NCBI GenBank assembly: GCA_031258265.1
Contig: JAIRNB010000216.1
Location: 1-5,480, forward strand
Source of the DNA: Treponema sp.
Lineage (GTDB): Bacteria > Spirochaetota > Spirochaetia > Treponematales > Breznakiellaceae
Reading direction: 5' to 3'
Length of the DNA: 5,480 nt
The notes beneath the pieces are model-generated. The model saw only the letters and a list, made by a program, of their open reading frames with translations. It ran no database searches and was not told the origin of the DNA. Position 1 is the stretch's first letter. Each line of letters begins with the position of its first letter. Both the position numbers and the translations under genes were made by a program. Of the stretch, positions 1-5,045 are shown in pieces.

Positions 1-1
1 G

Positions 2-196
2 GATAAGGCCGCGGCGGCCCTGGAGGAGATTCGCCTCCGGGGGGCCCCTATCGACAAGGAGCTGGGGACCGGCTATTCCCGGTGTATCCAGTTCTGGACC
101 CATGATCCCGACGGCAACGTCATTGAGTTCATGGAGCTGCCTCCGGATTCCCTCCAACAGAAGGCCAATGAACGCCTTGCGGCCCGGCGCGGTTAA
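2..196 (+). CDS. VOC (glyoxalase/bleomycin-resistance fold) family protein, 3' fragment
   Basis: The gene starts before the window; the last 64 codons and a TAA stop are visible. The fragment contains the typical end of a vicinal-oxygen-chelate domain: a helix (AAALEEIRLRG), then CIQFWTHDPDGNVIEFMEL. The DPDGN turn followed by the strand IEFMEL is the VOC hallmark, and the Glu directly after VI is the position that binds metal in glyoxalase I-like enzymes. A short charged tail (QQKANERLAARRG) ends the protein. Family knowledge: these are small metal-dependent enzymes (lactoylglutathione lyase, dioxygenases, resistance proteins). The substrate cannot be told from this piece. An 86-base gap separates it from the HIT gene on the same strand. 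I see no convincing terminator in the gap, so readthrough is possible. Confidence 0.82.
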   Translation, partial: DKAAAALEEIRLRGAPIDKELGTGYSRCIQFWTHDPDGNVIEFMELPPDSLQQKANERLAARRG

Positions 197-282
197 GCCC
201 CGCCGGTCTTTGCGGAGAGACCCGGTTTGCCGGGCTGTTCCCGCTTCTGGCCCCGGTAACTTTCCCGTGTTACAGTGTTTCC

Positions 283-627
283 ATGAGCGACTGCATATTT
301 TGTAAAATCGTTAAGGGGGAAATCCCCGCCGGGAAGATCTACGAGGATGAAGAACTCCTGGCCTTCCACGACGTGAATCCCCAGGCGCCGGTACATTTTC
401 TGGTGATCCCCAAAAAACACATCCCCGATGTGATGAAACTGGGGCGGGAAGAGACGCCCCTCCTGGGCCGGCTCCTCTACAAAGCCCAGGAACTGGCGGC
501 GGAACTGGGCTGCGCCGAAAAGGGCGCCCGTTTCGTGATCAACTGCAAGGCCGACGGGGGCCAGACGGTGGATCATATCCACTGCCATGTCCTGGGAGGC
601 CGCCCCCTGGACTGGCCTCCGGGCTGA
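283..627 (+). CDS. hinT: HIT-domain purine nucleotide phosphoramidase (HinT type)
   Basis: A 114-residue protein of normal HinT length. The N-terminus MSDCIFCKIVKGEIPAGKIY carries the C4-x-x-C7 pair found in zinc-binding members. The segment DVNPQAPVHFLVIPKKH (30-46) is typical. The catalytic histidine triad is HIHCHVL, with His98, His100 and His102, followed by GGRPLDWPPG, which closely matches the E. coli HinT ending. Family knowledge: HinT is a cytosolic enzyme that hydrolyses AMP-lysine and related nucleoside phosphoramidates through an adenylylated histidine. The start is the only reasonable ATG. No Shine-Dalgarno is visible just upstream, but TACAGT lies at 271-276, six bases before the ATG, so a leaderless transcript is possible (inference). 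The gene converges on mnmG with 13 bases between the stop codons. Confidence 0.96.
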   Translation: MSDCIFCKIVKGEIPAGKIYEDEELLAFHDVNPQAPVHFLVIPKKHIPDVMKLGREETPLLGRLLYKAQELAAELGCAEKGARFVINCKADGGQTVDHIHCHVLGGRPLDWPPG

Positions 628-640
628 CAGTCTTAGGCTT

Positions 641-2512
641 TCAGGGGCCTTTCCTGTTCAGCGCCATAAGCAGGGCAATGTCCCCCTGCCGTACCCCCGG
701 TATCCGGGCGGCCTGCCCCAGGCTTAGGGGCCGGACCGCGGCAAGTTTCTCCCTGGCCTCCGCCGAAAGGCCGCTGAGGGCGGCATAGTCAAGGTCCAGT
801 TTGATCGCGTCCATCTTGGCCCCCCGCGCCGCCATCCGTTTCTCTTTTTCGATATAGCCCCCGTACCTGATGTCCAGATAGACCCGTTCCAGCCATTCCG
901 GGGGCCAGTTTTCCAATTCCGGCGCCAGGGGAATTATGTCTTCAAGCGGGACCCGGGAGTCCCGCAGGGCCCGGTCCAGGCTTTCCCCGGCATGGGGCCG
1001 GAGGCTCTCCGCGGCGGCGGGGTCTGCCTTCCGCTGCCGCAGCAGTTCCCCAATGGCCTCCAGCCCCGCCGTCTTTTTGATGAAAAGCTCCCAGCGTTCA
1101 TCGTCCACCAGGCCGGTTTCCCGGCCCCGGGGACTAAGACGGCTGTCCGCCGTATCGTGCCGCAGGGCCAGCCGGTGTTCCGCCCGGCTCGTGAACATCC
1201 GGTAGGGTTCCCTGGTCCCCAGGGTGGTAAGGTCATCAATGAGAACCCCGATATAGGCTTCCCCCCGGCCCAGGATCAGCGGCGGGGCCCCCCGCAGTTT
1301 TTGGGCGGCGTTTATCCCCGCCATGATTCCCTGGGCCGCCGCCTCCTCGTAGCCGGAACTGCCGTTGGTCTGCCCCGCGGCAAAAAGGCCGGCCACCCGC
1401 TTGGATTCCAGGCTGGGGTAAAGGTCCAGGGGGTCCAGGTAGTCGTATTCCACCGCATAGGCGGGCCGGACGATCCGGGCCTCCTCCAGGCCGCCGATAC
1501 TGTGAATAAAATCCCGCTGCACATCCTCCGGCAGGGAGCTGGAGGCCCCGTTCATATACATCTCCGTGGTGGAAAGCCCCTCCGGCTCGATAAAGATGTG
1601 GTGCTGCTCCCGTTCGGGAAAACGCATCACCTTGTCCTCGATAGAAGGGCAGTAACGGGGTCCTACGCCGGTGATCTTCCCGCCGTAAAGGGGGGAACGG
1701 TGGATGTTGGACCGGATAATCTCGTGGGTCCGGGGGTTGCTGCCGGTGATCCAGCAGGGGACCTGGGACAGGGGGGGCCGCCAGATTCCCCCGGTCCTGT
1801 CCTGGCCGGAAACGGGGGAAAAGGGAGAAAAAGAAAAGGGCCGGGGCTCTTCCCCGTCCTGCCTTTCCATTACCGAATAGTCAATGGAATCCCCGGCCAG
1901 CCGGGCGGGGGTGCCGGTCTTAAAGCGCCCCAGGGGGAAACCGTGGCGGCGGAGGCTGGCCCCCAGACCCAGGGCGGCCCCTTCCCCCAGGCGGCCCTGG
2001 GGGGCGTCGTAGTCGCCGATGAAGATCCTCCCCTCCATGAAAGTACCGGTGGCCAGGATCACCGTCCGCGCCCCTATCGCATGCCCCCGCCCGGTGATCA
2101 CCCCCTCTACCCGGCGGCCTTCGGCCCCCCCGGCGATAATCAGGTCCGTCACCGTGTCCATAAAGATCGAAAGCCCCTTCTGGCCTTCCAGGGCGGCGCG
2201 GGCCCTGGCCTGGTAGACCTGCTTGTCGGTTTGGGCCCTGGGAGCCTGAACCGCGGCTCCCCGGGAACGGTTAAGAACCCGGTACTGGATCATGCTCATG
2301 TCGGTAAGTTTCCCCATTTCCCCCCCCAGGGCATCCAGTTCCCGGACCAGGTTGCCCTTGGAAAGACCCCCCACCGCGGGATTACAGGAGAGGGCCCCAA
2401 TACGGTCCGGGTTCTGGGTGATAAGGAGGACGGAAAAACCCAGCCGGGCCAGGGCCAGGGAGGCTTCGATGCCCGCGTGGCCGCCGCCCACCACGACACA
2501 GTGATAATCCAT
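641..2512 (-). CDS. mnmG: tRNA uridine-5-carboxymethylaminomethyl modification enzyme MnmG (GidA)
   Basis: A full-length 623-residue MnmG (family about 620-630). With MnmE it adds the carboxymethylaminomethyl (or aminomethyl) group to C5 of wobble uridine 34 in certain tRNAs, using FAD, NADH and methylene-tetrahydrofolate, in the cytosol. The FAD-binding Rossmann motif GGGHAG is at residues 9-14. It is followed by LSCNPAVGGLSKGNLVRE with conserved Cys43. The first GidA signature GPRYCPSIEDK (284-294) has conserved Cys288. The second, AGQTNGSSGYEEAAAQG (379-395), is followed by TSRAEHRL (441-448). The C-terminal helical domain that contacts MnmE and tRNA ends in LSLGQAARIPGVRQGDIALL. The Pro/Ser/Phe-rich loop at 217-245 looks slightly longer than usual. 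The ATG start gives the usual MnmG N-terminus but lacks a Shine-Dalgarno sequence. mnmE and rsmG, frequent neighbours elsewhere, are not next to it. Opposite-strand long ORFs here are products of high GC. Confidence 0.98.
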   Translation of the reverse strand: MDYHCVVVGGGHAGIEASLALARLGFSVLLITQNPDRIGALSCNPAVGGLSKGNLVRELDALGGEMGKLTDMSMIQYRVLNRSRGAAVQAPRAQTDKQVYQARARAALEGQKGLSIFMDTVTDLIIAGGAEGRRVEGVITGRGHAIGARTVILATGTFMEGRIFIGDYDAPQGRLGEGAALGLGASLRRHGFPLGRFKTGTPARLAGDSIDYSVMERQDGEEPRPFSFSPFSPVSGQDRTGGIWRPPLSQVPCWITGSNPRTHEIIRSNIHRSPLYGGKITGVGPRYCPSIEDKVMRFPEREQHHIFIEPEGLSTTEMYMNGASSSLPEDVQRDFIHSIGGLEEARIVRPAYAVEYDYLDPLDLYPSLESKRVAGLFAAGQTNGSSGYEEAAAQGIMAGINAAQKLRGAPPLILGRGEAYIGVLIDDLTTLGTREPYRMFTSRAEHRLALRHDTADSRLSPRGRETGLVDDERWELFIKKTAGLEAIGELLRQRKADPAAAESLRPHAGESLDRALRDSRVPLEDIIPLAPELENWPPEWLERVYLDIRYGGYIEKEKRMAARGAKMDAIKLDLDYAALSGLSAEAREKLAAVRPLSLGQAARIPGVRQGDIALLMALNRKGP

Positions 2513-2523
2513 GGGATGAAGCT

Positions 2524-2529
2524 ATCATA
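2524..2529 (-). promoter_or_regulatory. possible -10 element of mnmG
   Basis: On the minus strand this reads TATGAT, five of six matches to TATAAT, and ends 11 bases before the mnmG ATG. No good -35 hexamer is seen at 16-18 bases spacing. Transcription from it would leave only about 4-5 untranslated bases, which fits the lack of a Shine-Dalgarno for mnmG. This is a weak call from sequence alone. Confidence 0.3.
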
Positions 2530-2587
2530 AAATTGGCGCTTTGTTGCGGGTGTCTGTCACTAAATTTGCCTATGGATTTGGGCGCAT

Positions 2588-2692
2588 CCCCGCCCCCTGC
2601 GAGGGCGGGGACCGGGCTATCGCTGCAATCTTTTGGCTTCGCCAAAAGTATTTCCGCTCTATCCCTTGCGCGAAGAAAGCAGCCGAAGGCTG
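2588..2692. repeat. hairpin cluster, candidate dispersed palindromic repeat
   Basis: Three perfect stem-loops lie within 105 bases. CCCCGCCC (2588-2595) pairs with GGGCGGGG (2603-2610) over a 7-base loop. CTTTTGGC (2630-2637) pairs with GCCAAAAG (2641-2648) over a TTC loop. CAGCC (2680-2684) pairs with GGCTG (2688-2692) over a GAA loop. The segments on either side of the middle hairpin, GCTGCAATC (2622-2630) and GCTCTATCC (2656-2664), are imperfect direct repeats of each other. No T-run follows any stem, so these are not standard intrinsic terminators. From memory, similar sequence (a CGGGCTATC-type unit, a variable hairpin, then a TTTCCGCT-type unit) recurs between genes in several bacterial groups. 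That memory is unverified here. The structure is seen directly; the repeat status is inferred. Confidence 0.55.
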
Positions 2693-2703
2693 TGAATTGA
2701 ATA

Positions 2704-2717
2704 ATGCGGCTACGCAT
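2704..2717. repeat. small stem-loop ATGCG-GCTA-CGCAT
   Basis: A perfect 5-bp stem (2704-2708 with 2713-2717) and a 4-base loop, 11 bases after the hairpin cluster and probably part of the same element. No T-run follows it. Confidence 0.35.
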
Positions 2718-2784
2718 AGCGCCACCCTATACCCCCAAATTGAAAAAAATACGTCTCAGTTTTAGCTAAACCAGGGCGTGCGCG

Positions 2785-2809
2785 GCTCAACGCGCTTTGC
2801 GCGTTGAGC
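2785..2809. repeat. perfect 11-bp hairpin
   Basis: GCTCAACGCGC (2785-2795) pairs perfectly with GCGCGTTGAGC (2799-2809) over a TTT loop. It has no flanking T-run on either strand (GGAGCC to the right; GC-rich sequence to the left), so it does not look like an intrinsic terminator for either gene. It lies far from both start codons, about 270 bases from mnmG and 230 bases from the FapA-family gene. It may be a protein-binding palindrome, part of a dispersed repeat, or an RNA structure. No function can be assigned. Confidence 0.6.
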
Positions 2810-2835
2810 TGGAGCCAATGTCACAGGCTGTATAT

Positions 2836-2903
2836 TAACAAATGCGGCGCCGCAGCAGGCCCTTTAGGGTTTGCAGTAAGGGGGTTCATTACAGCATTTG
2901 TTA
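2836..2903. repeat. 68-base element bounded by perfect 10-bp inverted repeats
   Basis: TAACAAATGC (2836-2845) is the exact reverse complement of GCATTTGTTA (2894-2903). Inside lie a perfect 12-base palindrome TGCGGCGCCGCA (2843-2854), a small CCCT/AGGG hairpin (2860-2869), and GTAA/TTAC (2876-2879 with 2889-2892). The whole unit could extrude as a branched cruciform or fold as RNA. TAAC...GTTA ends recall integron attC sites. However, the arms lack the extrahelical bases of attC and the terminal 7-mers fit the consensus only in part. There is also no integrase or cassette array here. A non-autonomous mobile element remnant is another reading, but I see no target-site duplication. Confidence 0.5.
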
Positions 2904-2936
2904 TGATTATTTATGCTATTTTTGTATGAAGCGTGG

Positions 2937-2963
2937 TAAGCCGCCGGTTCTATTTGCCGATAC
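2937..2963 (+). promoter_or_regulatory. sigma-28 (FliA)-type promoter for the FapA-family operon
   Basis: TAAG (2937-2940), 15 bases, then GCCGATAC (2956-2963). The enteric FliA consensus is TAAA-N15-GCCGATAA, so 3 of 4 and 7 of 8 positions match with exact spacing. Transcription would start near 2970, giving a leader of about 73 bases before GTG 3043. The neighbouring gene encodes a family named for flagellar assembly, which supports a motility promoter. A weaker housekeeping alternative overlaps it: TTGCCG (2954-2959), 17 bases, TATCTT (2977-2982), with 4 of 6 matches in each hexamer. Both could be used. Confidence 0.5.
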
Positions 2964-2969
2964 GGCGGC
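2940..2969. promoter_or_regulatory. inverted repeat GCCGCCG...CGGCGGC over the promoter
   Basis: A perfect 7-bp inverted repeat (2940-2946 with 2963-2969) with 16 bases between the arms, straddling the spacer and -10 box of the sigma-28-like promoter. It could be an operator, or simply a by-product of GC-rich sequence; the central GCCGATA belongs to the proposed promoter. If the start site is near 2970, it is not transcribed, which argues for DNA binding rather than RNA folding. Confidence 0.3.
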
Positions 2970-3042
2970 AAGATCGTATCTTTATACCATTGGAGACGGG
3001 CCTGGATAAGGTTTCGCCTAATGGGGAGTTCTTTTACCGGAA

Positions 3043-4443
3043 GTGACTGCTGTGCAAAATTCTCAAAACCGTCAAACCATTGTCATGGGCGGACCCAATG
3101 ACGGGAATGTGTCTGTCGGTTTTACTGAAAAAGACATGGAAGCCTGGGCGGATTTCATTCCCCCCGCCGCCGGCGGCGCCCCGCTAAATGCCCGGCTGGT
3201 GGATATGGTTCTGGATAAGCTGAACATCATCCACGGCCTGCGCTGGGACCAGATCCGCCAGGCCATTCAAGATTGCAACCACAGTTACCGGCCCGTTAAA
3301 GATGTGCTTCTCGCCAAGGGGGATGAACCGGTGAGCGAAATCACCGCCTTCTTTGCGGTGAACCCTAAACTTTACGCCCGCCCCAGGCTTCCCAAGGGAA
3401 ACGCCAGGGTGGATTATCGCACCTATACCCCCTTTATCATTGTTAGAAAAGGCCAGGTTCTGGCCCGGCTGCGGCCCCGGCGGGAGGGAAAAAACGGCAT
3501 GAACGTCCACGGGGAAACCCTGCCTTTCCAAACTGTTCAGCCTACCGGTGTCCGGGGCGGGGAAAACACCAGGACCGAAGGGGATCTGATCCTGGCGGAG
3601 ATAGACGGCCAGATGCTGGAAAAGAACAATGTCCTGGATGTGAAGGATACCCTTACCATTAAGGGGCCGGTGGGTTACGCCACGGGAAACATCATCTTTC
3701 CGGGGAACGTATTTATCAATGGCCCGGTGTCCGACGGCTTTAAGATCTACTCCGGCGCTTCGGTAACTATTAAACAGACCTTTGATGTGACTGACGCGGT
3801 TACCAGGGGAGACCTGAATGTCAGCGGGGGTATCATCGGCAGGGGGCGGGGGCTTCTTAAAATTGGCGGTTCCCTTAAAACCAAGTTTATCGAGAATTGC
3901 CGGGCCGCGGTGCGGAAAAATGTCCTGGTTGACCGGGCGATCATCAATTCCCATGTCTGGACTCTGGATACCATCGAGACGGGGGATCGGGGGCTTATTT
4001 TGGGGGCGGAGGTATACGCCTTAAAAAAAATTAAAACCGGGGGAATTGGCAGGAAGGATGGAAAGTCTTCCAGGATATACTGCGGGGTAAATTTTGCCAT
4101 TGAACAGGAAAAAGAAAAGAACAATAGTCTTATCAAGGTTTTGGGGCTGAGGATCAGGAGGCTCCGGGAACAGCTTGAAACGGAGGCGGACCCGGAAGAA
4201 CGGGGGCGGATTCAGGAAGACCTGGATCAGAGCATAGAAAAACAGCGGGAAAGCTCTGAAAAACTTATGGAATTGTTGAAAGAGAATGTCCAAAACGAAG
4301 AGGCTGTGGTGGAAGTCGGCGGTGAAATAATACCGGGCACCATTATCGAGATATGCCATGTTGGTTTTCCGGTTACCGAACCCCTGTCCCGGGTCAGGAT
4401 CAGGCTGAAGCAGGGACTGATAGTTACCGAGCCGCTATGCTGA
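3043..4443 (+). CDS. FapA (DUF342) family protein
   Basis: A 466-residue protein of the FapA/DUF342 family, a bacterial group linked to flagellar assembly and polar regulation in Vibrio and often found near motility genes; its biochemical role is poorly defined. Order: a poorly conserved N-terminus (1-45); an alpha-helical segment (46-105); the family motif region VDYRTYTPFIIVRKGQVLAR (123-142); the glycine-rich REGKNGMNVHGETLP (147-161), matching the family's G-x-x-G-x-x-V-x-G pattern; a right-handed beta-helix-like region rich in regular Gly/Ile/Val strands (about 195-350); a charged coiled coil (about 352-418); and a C-terminal beta segment. No signal peptide or membrane helix is seen, so it is probably cytoplasmic. 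The start is uncertain. GTG 3043 follows an in-frame stop at 3019. GTG 3052 (residue 4) has better placed GGAAG (3039-3043) at 8 bases. Its stop overlaps the acetyltransferase start, and a sigma-28-like promoter lies upstream. Confidence 0.93.
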   Translation: MTAVQNSQNRQTIVMGGPNDGNVSVGFTEKDMEAWADFIPPAAGGAPLNARLVDMVLDKLNIIHGLRWDQIRQAIQDCNHSYRPVKDVLLAKGDEPVSEITAFFAVNPKLYARPRLPKGNARVDYRTYTPFIIVRKGQVLARLRPRREGKNGMNVHGETLPFQTVQPTGVRGGENTRTEGDLILAEIDGQMLEKNNVLDVKDTLTIKGPVGYATGNIIFPGNVFINGPVSDGFKIYSGASVTIKQTFDVTDAVTRGDLNVSGGIIGRGRGLLKIGGSLKTKFIENCRAAVRKNVLVDRAIINSHVWTLDTIETGDRGLILGAEVYALKKIKTGGIGRKDGKSSRIYCGVNFAIEQEKEKNNSLIKVLGLRIRRLREQLETEADPEERGRIQEDLDQSIEKQRESSEKLMELLKENVQNEEAVVEVGGEIIPGTIIEICHVGFPVTEPLSRVRIRLKQGLIVTEPLC

Positions 4444-4895
4444 AACCGAATATGAATATCCGGAATATGACCGCCGGTGATTACGATGCCGTCTATGCCC
4501 TGTGGATCAACACGCCGGGCATGAGTCTGAACGGCATAGATGATTCCCGGCAGGGTATTGAGAAGTACCTTAACCGGAATCCGGGGACCTGTTTTGTGGC
4601 GGAGGAGGACGGCCTTATCCGGGGGGTTATCCTGAGCGGCCACGACGGAAGGCGGGGTTATATCCACCATACCGCCGTGGACGCCCTGTACCGCCGCCGC
4701 GGCATTGGAAAGGCCCTGCTTGACGCGGCGCTGGGGGCCCTGAAACGCGAGGGTATCCACAAAGCGGCGCTGGTGGTTTTTACGGATAATGCGGCGGGCA
4801 ACGCCTTCTGGGAGAAAAACGGATTTACCCTGCGGGATAAGTTGTTTTACAGGAACAAGGTGATAGACGGGGAATGTGAAGCCCGGCTTCAGTAA
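4437..4895 (+). CDS. GNAT family N-acetyltransferase
   Basis: A 152-residue protein of standard GNAT length. These enzymes move an acetyl group from acetyl-CoA to an amine on a small molecule or protein; the substrate here is unknown. Motif A is IHHTAVDALYRRRGIGKALL (76-95), with the pyrophosphate-binding loop R86-R-R-G-I-G91. Motif B is GNAFWEKNGF (121-130), followed by a final strand. The N-terminus MNIRNMTAGDYDAVYALW is the usual first strand and helix. I chose ATG 4437, which overlaps the FapA-family stop by 7 bases (ATGCTGA) and suggests translational coupling; ATG 4452 is an alternative five codons later. Neither has a clear Shine-Dalgarno. The same frame is open upstream to 4353, but that part lies inside the FapA-family gene. 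It is likely co-transcribed with that gene. Confidence 0.93.
   Translation: MLKPNMNIRNMTAGDYDAVYALWINTPGMSLNGIDDSRQGIEKYLNRNPGTCFVAEEDGLIRGVILSGHDGRRGYIHHTAVDALYRRRGIGKALLDAALGALKREGIHKAALVVFTDNAAGNAFWEKNGFTLRDKLFYRNKVIDGECEARLQ
4877..4891 (+). terminator. weak candidate terminator hairpin at the end of the acetyltransferase gene
   Basis: TGAAGC (4877-4882) and GCTTCA (4886-4891) form a 6-bp stem over CCG, ending just before the TAA stop. The only T-rich stretch (TTTCTT, 4915-4920) is more than 20 bases later, so the arrangement is not a classical intrinsic terminator. Listed with low confidence because no better terminator follows the operon. Confidence 0.2.
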
Positions 4896-4937
4896 GTTCC
4901 GGCGGCAAGCAGCCTTTCTTATGGATAATAGATGAGC

Positions 4938-4966
4938 TTGTTCCGAAAGCTGAAATTTTGGAACAA
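4938..4966. promoter_or_regulatory. inverted repeat TTGTTCC...GGAACAA upstream of the TM2 gene
   Basis: A perfect 7-bp inverted repeat (4938-4944 with 4960-4966) separated by 15 bases, in the 142-base gap before the TM2 gene. It is followed by AC-rich then A-rich sequence, not a T-run, so it is not a plus-strand terminator. The A-run lies on the wrong side for a minus-strand terminator. The arm centres lie 22 bases apart, about two helical turns, so binding by a dimeric regulator is possible. A very weak promoter (TTGGAA 4958-4963, 17 bases, TTAAAA 4981-4986) would overlap the right arm. Confidence 0.35.
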
Positions 4967-5003
4967 CAACCTCTTAAAAATTAAAAATTACCGGTTCCAG
5001 CTT

Positions 5004-5010
5004 GGAGGGA
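5004..5010 (+). promoter_or_regulatory. strong Shine-Dalgarno GGAGGGA
   Basis: The best ribosome binding site in the window. It is spaced 8-9 bases from ATG 5019, which opens an ORF of only 8 codons. It is 27 bases from the TM2 start at 5038, too far to serve that start directly. This site decides how the downstream start is interpreted. Confidence 0.6.
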
Positions 5011-5018
5011 AAGCAAAT

Positions 5019-5045
5019 ATGAAGTATCATTTTGGGGATGTATAG
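5019..5045 (+). CDS. possible 8-codon leader ORF overlapping the TM2 start
   Basis: ATG 5019 to TAG 5043-5045 encodes MKYHFGDV. It follows the strong Shine-Dalgarno, and its stop lies just inside the next gene (TM2 ATG at 5038-5040). A ribosome finishing here could restart on the TM2 ATG. Alternatively, deleting one G from the GGGG run (5034-5037) would fuse it in frame, giving MKYHFG joined to MYSVGIAY. The peptide itself has no recognisable function. Confidence 0.35.
   Translation: MKYHFGDV

Larger units (their letters stand above)
2513..3042. other. 530-base gene-free divergent intergenic region
   Basis: This region separates the divergent starts of mnmG (minus) and the FapA-family gene (plus). 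I find no convincing protein gene. The 74-codon TTG-started frame at 2541-2765 runs straight through several hairpins and has no ribosome binding site. Contents in order: a possible mnmG -10 (2524-2529); a cluster of short perfect hairpins (2588-2717) that looks like a dispersed palindromic repeat; an isolated 11-bp hairpin (2785-2809); a 68-base element bounded by 10-bp inverted repeats (2836-2903); a sigma-28-like promoter (2937-2963) inside a 7-bp inverted repeat (2940-2969); and an untranslated leader of about 70 bases before the FapA-family start. Local composition varies sharply, with GC-rich hairpins next to AT-rich stretches such as 2897-2927, unlike the evenly GC-rich genes. Confidence 0.75.

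Noticed and set aside
221..234. CCCGG-TTTG-CCGGG stem between the VOC and HIT genes as a terminator
   Set aside because: Only 5 bp with no following T-run; a chance structure in GC-rich sequence is as likely.
595..620. GGAGGCC/GGCCTCC hairpin at the end of hinT as a terminator
   Set aside because: It lies inside the coding sequence with a 12-base loop, and no T-run follows; the stem may simply reflect codon content.
635..650. AGGC/GCCT stem between the convergent hinT and mnmG stops as a bidirectional terminator
   Set aside because: Only 4 bp with an 8-base loop and a short, interrupted T stretch.
992..2530. 512-codon open frame on the plus strand opposite mnmG
   Set aside because: It is antisense to an unmistakable full-length mnmG. 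The translation is low-complexity, rich in Pro/Gly/Arg, with no recognisable domain; high third-position GC in mnmG keeps the opposite frame open.
2541..2765. 74-codon TTG-started frame in the divergent intergenic region
   Set aside because: No ribosome binding site, it runs through several perfect hairpins, and its composition fits translated repeat sequence rather than a protein.
2926..3009. 27-codon ATG frame (begins MKRGKPPV) before the FapA-family gene
   Set aside because: No Shine-Dalgarno upstream, no recognisable motif, and it overlaps the sigma-28-like promoter, whose start site would lie inside it.
2964..3042. c-di-GMP or other riboswitch in the FapA-family leader
   Set aside because: I could not find conserved GEMM-type core sequences or a convincing multi-helix fold in this short leader.
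3184..3954. 256-codon minus-strand frame inside the FapA-family gene
   Set aside because: Antisense to a clear FapA/DUF342 coding frame, with no domain of its own.
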